A stretch of 64,000 bases of DNA from the NCBI GenBank assembly GCA_963169645.1, contig CAUJCO010000014.1, positions 5,001 to 69,000 on the forward strand, in the 5' to 3' direction. The notes beneath the pieces were generated by a model. The model was not told the DNA's origin and made no database searches. It was given only the letters and a program-made list of their open reading frames with translations. This stretch comes from Bacteroidota bacterium (GTDB lineage Bacteria > Bacteroidota > Bacteroidia > Chitinophagales > JADIYW01). This document shows positions 37,922 to 47,021 of the stretch, piece after piece. Position numbers and translations under genes: made by a program. How positions within the stretch are numbered: the stretch's first letter is position 1; each line of letters begins with the position of its first letter.

Positions 37922-37949
37922 ATAAGATATAAGATATAAGATATAAGAT
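37922..37949 (+). repeat. Heptamer tandem repeat ATAAGAT
   Basis: Four perfect copies of ATAAGAT start nine bases after the rarA stop codon and fade into degenerate units. No gene lies in this stretch before kdsA. Confidence 0.85.
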
Positions 37950-38119
37950 TTGAGATTTAGTGAATTTAGTTAAATATAAAAATGAGAATCAGTTTCAACC
38001 TTTTATTTGATTGGCAATTTAACTTTGCAGCTTTGCGAACAATTTAGTGTTCTTTGCAGTTAAAACAATTTCTATTTTTAGAAAAGAAAAATCTACAAAT
38101 ATATTTACCTTTAGTACTT

Positions 38120-38908
38120 ATGTTGTTCAACAATCCAGAGACATTCTTCGTAATTGCCGGTCCATGTGTTGTGGAATCAAAAGAACTTTGTTTCGAAACA
38201 GCAGCACATCTAAAAACGATTACTACGGAATTAAATATTCCATTTGTTTTTAAAGCATCGTACAAAAAAGCAAATCGAAGCAAACTACAAGCATTTTCAA
38301 CAATTGGAGAAGATAAAGCATTGCAAATTTTGGCCGATGTAAAATCGCATTTTAATATTCCGATTTTAACGGATGTACACGAAACCACCGATTGTGAAAA
38401 AGTAAAAGACCTTGCTGATGTACTACAAATACCGGCTTTTTTATGCAGACAAACAGAATTATTAATAGCCGCCGGAAAAACAGGCAAGATAGTAAACATC
38501 AAAAAAGGACAATTTCTTTCCGCAGAGATGATGCAATTTGCAGCAGAGAAAGTGGCATCGACCAACAATCAAAAAATTTGGCTAACAGAACGTGGTACGC
38601 AATTCGGTTATCAAGATTTAATTGTGGATTTTAGAAACATCCAACAGATGAAAAAAATGGGCTATCCTGTTGTTTTTGATGCAACACATTCCGTGCAACA
38701 ACCCAACCAGCAACAAGGTTTTAGTGGTGGAAAGCCCGAATTTATTGATACTTTAGCTAAATGTGCTATTGTTTCGGGTGCAAATGGAATTTTTATTGAA
38801 ACCCATCCAAATCCCAAAACTGCATTAAGCGATGGTGCCAATATGTTGGATTTGAAAGAGGTGAAAACACTCTTTGAAACACTACAACAACTACATAAAA
38901 TCTTATAA
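38120..38908 (+). CDS. kdsA: 3-deoxy-8-phosphooctulonate (KDO8P) synthase
   Basis: A 262-aa enzyme that joins PEP and arabinose 5-phosphate in the first dedicated step of KDO synthesis for lipid A-core. It carries the family segments VIAGPCVVES, FKASYKKANRSK, ILTDVHE, PAFLCRQTELL, KKGQFLSAEMM, ERGTQFGYQDL and VVFDATHSVQQP. The frame is open to a TTG at 38054, but the homologous N-terminus begins at the ATG at 38120, used here. A Cys is present in the GPCV segment. It converges with, and overlaps by six bases, the PD40-OmpA gene. Confidence 0.95.
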   Translation: MLFNNPETFFVIAGPCVVESKELCFETAAHLKTITTELNIPFVFKASYKKANRSKLQAFSTIGEDKALQILADVKSHFNIPILTDVHETTDCEKVKDLADVLQIPAFLCRQTELLIAAGKTGKIVNIKKGQFLSAEMMQFAAEKVASTNNQKIWLTERGTQFGYQDLIVDFRNIQQMKKMGYPVVFDATHSVQQPNQQQGFSGGKPEFIDTLAKCAIVSGANGIFIETHPNPKTALSDGANMLDLKEVKTLFETLQQLHKIL

Positions 38909-40786
38909 CACCTTCACTTCGGTTCTTCTGTTTTTAGCTTTATTTTCTTCCGTGTCGTTCGGTGCTATTGGTGTGGTTTCTCCGTATCCTTTTGCTATCA
39001 ATCGCGTTGCTGAAATTCCTTTTTGTAATAAATAATTCAGTACAGCTTCGGCACGTTTTTGCGATAGGTTTTTATTATACACGGCATCGCCTTTATCATC
39101 TGTATGACCGCTAATTTCTATTTTTATTGTTGGGTTCTTTTTCAATAAAACTACCAAATTATCTAATTCTACGTATGATTCCGGTTGCAATGTACTCTTA
39201 TCAAAATCAAAAAATACATTATTCAAAACAATTTTACTATTACTGGAAATCGGCTCCAATTCAACCACCATTTCATACGGTTTTATTTGCGTTGTTATCT
39301 CTTTCAAGTTTATATTTTGCGAATAAAATAGAAAACCATCTTTCTGAATTTGTAAAGCAAAGTTTTTATTTGGTTCTATCGAAGTGAAAAAACTACCTTG
39401 TATTGTTGTAGTTGATTTTATAATTTTTTGCGAAGATAAATCTATCAACGAAACCGTTGCATCGATAAGTTGTTTGGTTTGTGCATGCTGCACAATTGCT
39501 TTAATATAGGAAATAGTAGTAGGCTTCGCATTTTCAGGTAAATCAAATCTATAAATATCTAAACCTCCTAAACCACCACTGCGTGATGATGCCATAAATG
39601 CAGTTTTTCCATCAAATGAAACAGTTAATCCGTTCTCATCTTCTTCGGTGTTTATCGGATAGCCGATATTATAAGCTTTTGTCCAACCTGAATCGGTTTG
39701 TTGCGACATAAAAATATCGCTTTTGCCCATGCCCGGCCATCCGTTTGACGTAAAATACAACGTCTTATTATCGGCATGAATAAATGGACATTGGTCATCA
39801 TACGGCGTATTAATGTTTGGTCCAACATTCTGTGGTTCACTCCATTTATTTTGTTCGTTAAGATGACTCACCCAAATATCACGACCACCAAAACCACCTG
39901 CTCGATTACTTACAAAATACAAGGTTTTTGCATCAGATGAAAAGCTGGGTTGTGCTTCCCAATTACCGGAATTAATAGGCTTTCCGATGCCCATAATTGG
40001 TGTCCATTGGTGATGTTGTTTCATGGAATAATAAATATCGCAACTTCCATAACCATCTTGCCTATTGCAAGCGGTTGTAAACAATAAATCGCCTTGAACA
40101 TTCATGGTGCTGGCTCCTTCATTATTGGGTGTATTGATAGACTTGCCAAAAGACATTGCCTGAGAAAAAACAGTATCGCTTCTCAATGCGAAATAAATAT
40201 CTTCTTGATAGCCATCCATCCTTGTAAACAAAAATATTTTCCCATCCGGTGTTAGATACGGAAAATATTCATTGACAGATGTGTTGATAGCATCACCTAA
40301 ATTAAGAGGTTGAAATGGCACCGGATGTTTTTTTGCAAAGTCGGCAAAATCTGCATTTAAAATAGTTTGCTGTGCTTTGGCTGCTGCCTTTGGTGCTTTA
40401 TCGTTGCGTTGCAAATATCTCTCTGCAAATATTTTTGCTTTCTCCGTATTATTTTGTTTTAAATAAATTTCGGAAAGCAGATAAATGGAACGTGCAGAAA
40501 AGGATTTATCGGCGCTACAAGATTCCAGTATTTTTATAGCTTCATCGTATTGTTTTAAGGCATAAAAATATTCTCCTAACAATTCTTTCGCTTGTGTATA
40601 ATCGGGTTGAATTTTAATAGCTTTCTGTAATTCTACTATACCTTCTTCCCATTGTGTACGACTACCAAATTCTTTGGCTTTAAAATAGGCAGCCATTGCT
40701 TTTTCAGCTATTTTTTGAGCTAATAGATAATTGGGTGCTAATAGAAATAAGCCTAATAAAAATGATATAGCAATCGACTTTCTCAT
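38903..40786 (-). CDS. TPR-PD40-OmpA outer-membrane/periplasmic protein
   Basis: A 627-aa protein with a signal peptide, TPR-like helices (about 25-135), a run of WD40-like PD40 beta-propeller repeats (about 155-410, with SFSSDAKTLYFVSNRAGGFGGRDI-type motifs), a carboxypeptidase-regulatory-like domain, and a C-terminal OmpA peptidoglycan-binding domain (VFFDFDKSTLQPES, ISGHTDDKGD, NLSQKRAEAVLNYL). The OmpA domain should attach it to the cell wall. Proteins of this layout are common in Bacteroidota; some (PorE-like) belong to the gliding/T9SS apparatus. I would not assign that name without comparison. Confidence 0.88.
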   Translation of the reverse strand: MRKSIAISFLLGLFLLAPNYLLAQKIAEKAMAAYFKAKEFGSRTQWEEGIVELQKAIKIQPDYTQAKELLGEYFYALKQYDEAIKILESCSADKSFSARSIYLLSEIYLKQNNTEKAKIFAERYLQRNDKAPKAAAKAQQTILNADFADFAKKHPVPFQPLNLGDAINTSVNEYFPYLTPDGKIFLFTRMDGYQEDIYFALRSDTVFSQAMSFGKSINTPNNEGASTMNVQGDLLFTTACNRQDGYGSCDIYYSMKQHHQWTPIMGIGKPINSGNWEAQPSFSSDAKTLYFVSNRAGGFGGRDIWVSHLNEQNKWSEPQNVGPNINTPYDDQCPFIHADNKTLYFTSNGWPGMGKSDIFMSQQTDSGWTKAYNIGYPINTEEDENGLTVSFDGKTAFMASSRSGGLGGLDIYRFDLPENAKPTTISYIKAIVQHAQTKQLIDATVSLIDLSSQKIIKSTTTIQGSFFTSIEPNKNFALQIQKDGFLFYSQNINLKEITTQIKPYEMVVELEPISSNSKIVLNNVFFDFDKSTLQPESYVELDNLVVLLKKNPTIKIEISGHTDDKGDAVYNKNLSQKRAEAVLNYLLQKGISATRLIAKGYGETTPIAPNDTEENKAKNRRTEVKVL

Positions 40787-40865
40787 TTATGTACACTCAA
40801 TAGTACAAAAAATATGCTAAAAATATGCTGCTTATTTTATTTTGATTTTGAATATACCAAGTAGC

Positions 40866-41480
40866 TTACGGTATATCTAAATATTTATGTGTTTGCAGCG
40901 AGATATTCCATTTCGGATGTGCTTTTACATAATTAATTAAAAGTGGTAATAATTGCGTTTTTTTGCTCCATTCTGTTTGCAAGTAGCGTTTACAATTATT
41001 GGAACAAAGCATGCTATTTTGCTCTGCAAACTCAAAATCTGATTTATTAAATACGATGCATTTCAATTCATTGGCATTAGCCAATACTTCTTTTAATGGT
41101 GCTTTAAATTTTTTAGGTGATACACAAATCCAATCTAACGTACCGGAAATTGGATAAGCACCGGAAGTTTCAATATTAATATGAAATCCATTTTGTTTAA
41201 ATGCAGCTGTTAACGAAGATAAATCGTACATCAATGGCTCACCACCTGTAATAACTAATAATCTACCCGGAAATTGCAATGCCGTTTGCACCAATGTAGC
41301 AATCGGCATTAATTGATGTGTTTCTACTGTCCAAGATTCTTTTACATCACACCAAACACATCCTACATCGCAACCGGCCAACCGAATAAAGTAGGCTGCA
41401 TTTCCGGTATAGTAACCTTCTCCTTGTATGGTGTAAAAGTGTTCCATTACCGGAATATGTGTTTGTGTATCAAATTTCAT
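40866..41480 (-). CDS. queE: 7-carboxy-7-deazaguanine synthase (radical SAM)
   Basis: A 204-aa radical SAM enzyme that converts carboxytetrahydropterin to 7-carboxy-7-deazaguanine for queuosine. The cluster motif C-x3-C-x2-C is seen as C37, C41 and C44 in LAGCDVGCVWCDV, after the IQGEGYYTGN segment. Other markers are VITGGEPLMY and the C-terminal LQTHKYLDIP. The frame runs further upstream (to 41522), but that extension is translated from a hairpin repeat that ends the pckA transcript, so the ATG at 41480 is the start. tgt, a later queuosine step, is also in this window. Confidence 0.93.
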   Translation of the reverse strand: MKFDTQTHIPVMEHFYTIQGEGYYTGNAAYFIRLAGCDVGCVWCDVKESWTVETHQLMPIATLVQTALQFPGRLLVITGGEPLMYDLSSLTAAFKQNGFHINIETSGAYPISGTLDWICVSPKKFKAPLKEVLANANELKCIVFNKSDFEFAEQNSMLCSNNCKRYLQTEWSKKTQLLPLLINYVKAHPKWNISLQTHKYLDIP

Positions 41481-41491
41481 CCTGCAAAAAT

Positions 41492-41520
41492 AAAAAAAGA
41501 TTCCCGCTTTCGCGGGAATC
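41492..41520 (-). terminator. pckA terminator built from a GC-rich palindromic repeat
   Basis: On the minus strand GATTCCCGC pairs with its exact complement around a GAAA loop and runs into seven T residues. The arms match the palindrome whose translation gives IPAKAGI-type peptides and which recurs in many bacterial genomes. Confidence 0.85.
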
Positions 41521-41555
41521 ACTCGTATTACTTAAACAATAATATGTTGTTTCAA

Positions 41556-43157
41556 TTATGCTTTAGGTGCAGCTGCTAAAATTTCAGCACTTGCTTTGTC
41601 TGCATATTTTTTGAAATTTTCATTGAACTTTGTTGCTAACTCCGTTGCTTTAGCATCGTACGCTGCTTGGTCTGTCCATGTATTTCTCGGATTCAAAATC
41701 TCACTAGGAACACCTTCTAATGAAGTTGGAATTTGGAAATTAAAGATAGGTAATGTTTCAAATTCTACATTGTTTAATGTTCCGTTTAATGCTGCAGTAA
41801 TTAAAGCACGCGTATATTTCAAACTCATACGTTTTCCGACACCATACACACCACCTGTCATTCCGGTATTTACCAACCATACATTAGCGCCACTTTCTTT
41901 CAATTTTTTGCCTAACATTTCTGCATATTTTGTTGGGTGCAATGGCAAGAAAGCAGCACCAAAGCAAGCAGAGAACGTTGTTTGTGGCTCGGTAACACCA
42001 GCCTCAGTTCCGGCTACTTTGGATGTATATCCAGAAATGAATAAATACATTGCTTGTTCTTCTGTCAATTTAGAAATTGGAGGTAAAACGCCAAAAGCAT
42101 CATAACTTAAAAAGAAGATATTTTTGGGTATTGAACCTACAGAAGGCACCGCAATATTATTAATATGATATAATGGATACGATACACGTGTATTTTCCGT
42201 GATTTTCACATCTTCAAAATTCACTTCGTTTGTACCTTCATAAAATCCGATATTTTCCAAGATTGCACCCGGCTTGATGGCACGGAAAATATCCGGTTCT
42301 TTTTCTTCCGTTAAATCGACACATTTCGCATAGCAACCGCCTTCAAAATTGAACACACCGGTATCGCTCCAACCGTGTTCATCATCGCCAATTAATTTTC
42401 TATTCGGATCTGCTGAAAGCGTTGTTTTTCCCGTACCGGACAAACCAAAGAATAATGCGGTATCACCGTCATTCCCAATGTTGGCAGAGCAGTGCATACT
42501 CAACACATTTCTTAAGTGAGGTAATTCAAAATTTAAAACAGTAAAGATTCCTTTTTTGATTTCGCCGGTATAGCTGCTTCCACCAATTAAAATTACTTTT
42601 TTAGTAAAATTGATGATGGAGAAATTATGTTGACGAGTACCATCTTCTGCAGCATTTGCATGGAAACTTGGTGCACATAAAATAGTCCAATCCGGCTCTA
42701 AGTTTGCTACCTCTTCTTCTGTAGAACGGATAAACATATTATCGGCAAATAAGCTTGCCCAAGGTGTTTCTGTAATTACACGTACATTTGTTTTGTAGGT
42801 TGCATCTGCGCAAGCGGATACATCGCGTACATAAATCTCATTTTGGGCATCTAAATGTGCCACTACTTTTGCTTGTAATGCATCAAATGCTTCCGGGGAA
42901 AAACGTTGGTTGATATTGTTCCAATCAACTGCGTCTTTAGTAAGTGCATCTTCTACGGTAAATTTATCTTTAGGAGAGCGTCCTGTAAATTCTCCGGTAT
43001 TGATGCATAAAGCGCCGGTGCTATTTAAAACACCTAAATTAAGATCTAATGATTTTTGGATTAATGCTTCTCTCGAAATATTCCAGCTTATTTTAGCTTT
43101 TTGAATGCCTAATTGTGACAAGTTTCCGCTTAGGTTCTTCTCTGCAGTTTCGCTCAT
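41556..43157 (-). CDS. pckA: Phosphoenolpyruvate carboxykinase (ATP)
   Basis: A 533-aa enzyme that converts oxaloacetate and ATP to phosphoenolpyruvate, the entry step of gluconeogenesis. The P-loop is GLSGTGKT (about 238-245 from this start), followed by the family segments LIGDDEHGWSD and GCYAKCVDL, and the FTGRSPKDKFTV substrate site lies near the start. The upstream frame to 43244 has no family match; the ATG at 43157 (MSETAEK) is the better start. A strong terminator follows the gene. Confidence 0.97.
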   Translation of the reverse strand: MSETAEKNLSGNLSQLGIQKAKISWNISREALIQKSLDLNLGVLNSTGALCINTGEFTGRSPKDKFTVEDALTKDAVDWNNINQRFSPEAFDALQAKVVAHLDAQNEIYVRDVSACADATYKTNVRVITETPWASLFADNMFIRSTEEEVANLEPDWTILCAPSFHANAAEDGTRQHNFSIINFTKKVILIGGSSYTGEIKKGIFTVLNFELPHLRNVLSMHCSANIGNDGDTALFFGLSGTGKTTLSADPNRKLIGDDEHGWSDTGVFNFEGGCYAKCVDLTEEKEPDIFRAIKPGAILENIGFYEGTNEVNFEDVKITENTRVSYPLYHINNIAVPSVGSIPKNIFFLSYDAFGVLPPISKLTEEQAMYLFISGYTSKVAGTEAGVTEPQTTFSACFGAAFLPLHPTKYAEMLGKKLKESGANVWLVNTGMTGGVYGVGKRMSLKYTRALITAALNGTLNNVEFETLPIFNFQIPTSLEGVPSEILNPRNTWTDQAAYDAKATELATKFNENFKKYADKASAEILAAAPKA

Positions 43158-43322
43158 TTTTACTTCATTTATTTGTTCCAAAAATAAGCATTTTTGTATG
43201 GAAAGAAAAGAAGTAATATTTTGGTAATACAGAAAAATATTCACAAAATATGATTAAAAATGAATGTATTGTGCAATATTTTTAAACAATTAAAACATGA
43301 TTTATATCATTAATTAAGAAAA

Positions 43323-43351
43323 TAAAAAAAACCTGCCCAAATGAGCAGGTT
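43323..43351 (-). terminator. Terminator after rpsA
   Basis: On the minus strand AACCTGC pairs with GCAGGTT around an eight-base loop and continues into a run of T residues, about 20 bases after the rpsA stop. Confidence 0.85.
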
Positions 43352-43372
43352 TAAAAAATAAGGTGAATTGGA

Positions 43373-45250
43373 TTATTTTCCTTCTTCCATTTTTGATTTC
43401 AACTCAGAAAGGGCACTTAAATCACCTAAGGTAGCTTTTTCTACTTTGCTGTTGGTTTTATCAACGGCATCTTTAGTGCGTTTTGCTTCTTTCTTTTTCT
43501 CGCCTTCTACAGATTTTTTCTCTTCCAATTTAGCATCTTCATTTACGCGAGTATGAGAAACTATGATACGTTTGTCATCGCGGTCAAATTCCAATACTTT
43601 AAATGGAAGAACCTCTTCTACTTCTGCTAATTTACCATCTTCCTTTTTGATGTGACGAGTTGGAGCAAATGCTTCGATACCGTACGGTAATTGAACTACA
43701 GCGCCTTTATCTTCCCGTTTCAATACCGTAGCTTGGTGAACGGAGCTAATTGGGAATAAATTCTCAAAAGTATCCCAAGGATCTTCTTCTAATTGTTTAT
43801 GTCCTAAAACGATTTTTTTGTTTTCTACATCAATTTCTAAAACAACTACATCTAACTCATTGCCCACTTTTGTAAATTCTGCAGGATGGTTATAACGTTT
43901 CGTCCAAGAAAGATCAGAAATATGAATCATACCACCAACTACTTCGTCTAATTCAACGAATACGCCGTATGGTGTAATGTTTTTCACTGCACCTTTTAAT
44001 TTTGTTCCAACCGGATATTTTTCAGCGATGTGTTTCCAAGGATCTTCAGACATTTGTTTTAAACTTAATGACATTTTACGCTCGTCTTTGTCCAATGTTA
44101 CAACTACTGCTTCGTATTCGTCGCCCAATTTGAAGAAATCACGAGAATTGATAGGTTGGTTGCTCCAAGTTACTTCTGATACGTGGATTAAGCCTTCTAC
44201 GCCCGGTGTGATTTCTAAGAAAGAACCGTAATCTTCGATGTTTACGATTTTTCCTTTCACTTTAGAGCCTACTTCGATGCCTTCCGGTAAAGAATCCCAA
44301 GGATGTGGTTGTAATTGTTTTAAGCCTAATGAAATACGTTTTTTGTTATCATCGTAATCAATTACTACTACTTGTAATTTTTGATCCATTTTCAATACTT
44401 CATTTGGATGGTTGATACGTCCCCAAGAAATATCTGTGATATACAATAAACCATCTACGCCACCTAAATCGATAAATGCACCAAACTCTGTGATATTTTT
44501 GATAATACCTTCTAAAACTTGGCCTTTTTCTAATTTACCGATAATTTCTTGACGTTGAGATTCTAAGTCGCTTTCGATAAGTGCTTTGTGTGAAACAACA
44601 GCATTTTTGATAGTATCATTAATTTTTACTACTTTAAACTCCATTGTTTTTCCAACGAATTGGTCGTAATCTGTAATTGGTTTCACATCGATTTGAGAAC
44701 CTGGTAAGAATGTTTCCATACCAAACAAATCAACGATTAAACCACCTTTTGTTTTGCTAATAACACGGCCTTTAACAACAGTGTCTTTTGCATTAGCTTC
44801 GCAGATATAATCCCAAGCTTTGGTTAATTTTGCTTTTTTACGAGAAAGTACTAATTGACCTTTTTTGTTTTCTTTGTTTTCAACATAAACATCTACTTCA
44901 TCACCAACTTTTAAGTCTGGTGTGTCTTTAAATTCAGAACGAGCAATCATACCGTCTGATTTAAAACCAATGTTTAAAATTACATCTGAATCTGTAATAC
45001 CTGAAACTATTGCTTTAATAATTTCATTGTCTTCAACTTGTTTGAATGTTTGATCGTACAAGTTTTCTAACTCAGCAACTTTCTCTTTAGAGTATTGGTT
45101 TGCACCACGTTTGCTGACATTCCAATCGAACTCTTCTGCTTTAACAACGGGCACTTTAATGTCCACTGTTTCTTGTTCGATAATTTCTTTTTGTGTTTGA
45201 ACCGGAACAACTACTTCGTTGTTTTCCGTGTTTTTAGATTTTGTTGTCAA
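43373..45250 (-). CDS. rpsA: 30S ribosomal protein S1
   Basis: A 625-aa RNA-binding protein with six S1 (OB-fold) repeats in order: starting near VSGITDSDVILNIG, VISKTKGGLIVDLF, IIKNITEFGAFIDLG, IVNIEDYGSFLEI, VKNITPYGVFVEL and VLKREDKGAVVQLP. The N-terminal ~50 residues are charged and variable. The C-terminal tail is lysine- and glutamate-rich. Its start appears to be TTG at 45248-45250, since no ATG occurs in frame before about residue 98 and no better codon lies upstream. It has its own terminator. Confidence 0.96.
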   Translation of the reverse strand: MTTKSKNTENNEVVVPVQTQKEIIEQETVDIKVPVVKAEEFDWNVSKRGANQYSKEKVAELENLYDQTFKQVEDNEIIKAIVSGITDSDVILNIGFKSDGMIARSEFKDTPDLKVGDEVDVYVENKENKKGQLVLSRKKAKLTKAWDYICEANAKDTVVKGRVISKTKGGLIVDLFGMETFLPGSQIDVKPITDYDQFVGKTMEFKVVKINDTIKNAVVSHKALIESDLESQRQEIIGKLEKGQVLEGIIKNITEFGAFIDLGGVDGLLYITDISWGRINHPNEVLKMDQKLQVVVIDYDDNKKRISLGLKQLQPHPWDSLPEGIEVGSKVKGKIVNIEDYGSFLEITPGVEGLIHVSEVTWSNQPINSRDFFKLGDEYEAVVVTLDKDERKMSLSLKQMSEDPWKHIAEKYPVGTKLKGAVKNITPYGVFVELDEVVGGMIHISDLSWTKRYNHPAEFTKVGNELDVVVLEIDVENKKIVLGHKQLEEDPWDTFENLFPISSVHQATVLKREDKGAVVQLPYGIEAFAPTRHIKKEDGKLAEVEEVLPFKVLEFDRDDKRIIVSHTRVNEDAKLEEKKSVEGEKKKEAKRTKDAVDKTNSKVEKATLGDLSALSELKSKMEEGK

Positions 45251-45455
45251 AATTGACTGATTTTAAAGGTGATTAAAAAATATCTCTCCAAATTAATTAT
45301 TACTGTTTTAGTTAATAAAAAATTGGACTGCAAAGGTAGTGATAAATCACTGAAATTGCAATTTACAGATTGTGGAACTATCAATTTTTGGGTTAATTAA
45401 TGCGTATTTAACAAAATTATTCCTATTTAGCCAAGAACACTGAAAATAAATAGTT

Positions 45456-46535
45456 TTATTTAGGAGCTCGTAAAAGCAGTAAAATGGCAATGATTCCAAA
45501 GAGAAAATTAGGAATCCAAACCGCTATCAACGGACTAAGATTGCCTTTGATGGCAAAAACCGTAGAAAATTGCTGAATAATAATATAAGCTCCGCTCAAT
45601 AGCATACCTGCCACAATATACAAACCCATGCCATTTCTTACTTTTTTAGTTGTCATTGCAACGGCGATGAGCGTTAAGATTATTGTAGAAAATGGAATGG
45701 CCGTTCGTCGATACCTTTCCACTTCAAAGATTTTAATGTTTTCGTTTCCTTTTCGGATTTGGTCTACAATAAATTGTTTCAATTCTTTAGTCGTCATGGT
45801 TTCCATGTCATAATCTTGACGCGCATATTCCATTTTTGTCACAGGCAAAACCATAAAAGTATCAACACCTTTTCCAATGGAGTCATACTTGCCTATACTT
45901 TTACGAAATGTCCAATTGGTTAATTTCCATCCTTTCCGCAACGTATCCCATTGCATATTATCTGCAGAAAGTTTAAAAGTTTGCACGTCATTTCTTATTT
46001 CTTCTAAAGTAAATTTAAAACCGGTGTTGGTATTTAAGTCGTAAGATTGCGTGTATATAAACGTATCTCTTCCAATTTGGAAATGATAATTAATTTTAGA
46101 AGAACGCTGATCTTTTTTGGATGCATATTGTTCTTCAAATTTAATTTTCACCTTATTGTTTTTGGGCAATATTACATGGTTGTAATATGCAAATAAAATG
46201 GTTAGAAGCATTGCTGTAAACATATATGGATACAACAATCTATAAAAACTCACACCACCATTAAGCATACAAATTATTTCCGTATTAGATGTTAAGCGTG
46301 ATGTAAAATAAACGACGGAAATAAAAACAAAAATTGGAGCTAACATCAATCCTATCCATGGAATAAAATTCAAATAATAATCTACAATTATTGCTTTTAA
46401 TGGTGCGTGATTGCTTATAAAATCGTCTATTTTCTCTGTAATATCAATCACAATCGCAATGGCACTCAGCAAAAAGATGGCAAAGAAAAAAGTGACGAGA
46501 AACTTTTTGATGATATACCAGTCGAGTGTTTTCAC
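45456..46535 (-). CDS. LptF/LptG-family LPS export permease
   Basis: A 359-aa inner-membrane permease of the YjgP/YjgQ family, which with LptB moves lipopolysaccharide out of the inner membrane. The N-terminus (LDWYIIKKFLVTFFFAIFLLSAIAIVIDITEKIDDF) and the early LMLAPIFVFISVVYFTSRLTSNTEIICMLNGGVSFYRLL segment are family hallmarks; a large periplasmic beta domain follows, then three C-terminal membrane helices. The start is a GTG at 46535. It lies after tgt and a four-helix-bundle gene on the same strand, and tgt-lptF/G is a common pair. Confidence 0.9.
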   Translation of the reverse strand: MKTLDWYIIKKFLVTFFFAIFLLSAIAIVIDITEKIDDFISNHAPLKAIIVDYYLNFIPWIGLMLAPIFVFISVVYFTSRLTSNTEIICMLNGGVSFYRLLYPYMFTAMLLTILFAYYNHVILPKNNKVKIKFEEQYASKKDQRSSKINYHFQIGRDTFIYTQSYDLNTNTGFKFTLEEIRNDVQTFKLSADNMQWDTLRKGWKLTNWTFRKSIGKYDSIGKGVDTFMVLPVTKMEYARQDYDMETMTTKELKQFIVDQIRKGNENIKIFEVERYRRTAIPFSTIILTLIAVAMTTKKVRNGMGLYIVAGMLLSGAYIIIQQFSTVFAIKGNLSPLIAVWIPNFLFGIIAILLLLRAPK

Positions 46536-46548
46536 AGAATAATTAACG

Positions 46549-46585
46549 ATTAACGATTAACAATTGACAATTAACAATGATTATA
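46549..46585. repeat. Left inverted-repeat arm (heptamer type)
   Basis: Heptamers of the ATTAACG, ATTAACA and ATTGACA kind run in tandem. The core GATTAACAATTGACAATT and the following AC-ATGA match the right arm at 46991-47021 in inverted orientation, with 24 of 26 bases equal. Confidence 0.85.
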
Positions 46586-46602
46586 CTTTGATAGAATTGA
46601 AA

Positions 46603-46965
46603 TTATTTTTTTATATTTTTAGATGTTGATGTTATAATCTTTGTTAGTATTTTCAACAATGATTTTATGTTGTCCATTAAATTATCTGGATTCGGATAAT
46701 TTTTTGATTGCATGCATAACAATAACCAATATTCAGTTTCTTCGGCTTCTTTTAACGCAATTTTTAATTTATGAATAAAATCAGTTTTGCTTTCTGCATT
46801 CTGTGCTTCTTTTATATTTGCACCAATTGATGTTCCTGATTTCAGTAATTGATTTGAAATAATAAACTTTCTTTTATCCTCTAATAATTCACAAAAATCT
46901 ATAACGTCCAATGCAAATTGAAAACTCAAATCTATAACTAGATTTTTTGACACGGTTTTTTCCAT
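46603..46965 (-). CDS. Four-helix-bundle (23S rRNA IVS-type) protein
   Basis: A 120-aa all-helical protein of the TIGR02436/S23 intervening-sequence protein family. The family signature NQLLKSGTSIGANIKEAQNAESKTDF and the later KIALKEAEETEYWLLL are clear. Such genes are found in 23S rRNA intervening sequences and scattered in many genomes, and related proteins (Avd) serve diversity-generating retroelements. Here the gene lies between two inverted-repeat arms and splits the tgt-lptF/G pair. The cellular role is not known; it could be part of a small mobile unit (inference). Confidence 0.88.
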   Translation of the reverse strand: MEKTVSKNLVIDLSFQFALDVIDFCELLEDKRKFIISNQLLKSGTSIGANIKEAQNAESKTDFIHKLKIALKEAEETEYWLLLCMQSKNYPNPDNLMDNIKSLLKILTKIITSTSKNIKK

Positions 46966-46990
46966 TCTATACTAAAAAATTATTAAACGT

Positions 46991-47021
46991 TCATCGTCAA
47001 TTGTCAATTGTTAATCATAAT
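46991..47021. repeat. Right inverted-repeat arm (heptamer type)
   Basis: Tandem TGTCAAT/TGTTAAT heptamers in inverted orientation to the left arm. Part of the arm encodes the tgt stop codon (47015-47017). Confidence 0.85.

Noticed and set aside
38054..38119. 22-codon TTG-initiated extension of kdsA
   Set aside because: The KDO8P synthase N-terminus begins at the ATG at 38120.
38044..38568. Minus-strand frame opposite kdsA
   Set aside because: It is a shadow of the KDO8P synthase gene; composition is cysteine- and serine-rich with no family.
41481..41522. 14-codon upstream extension of queE
   Set aside because: It is the pckA terminator palindrome read as protein.
43158..43244. 29-codon upstream extension of pckA
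   Set aside because: No similarity to the family, AT-rich, and a good ATG lies at 43157.
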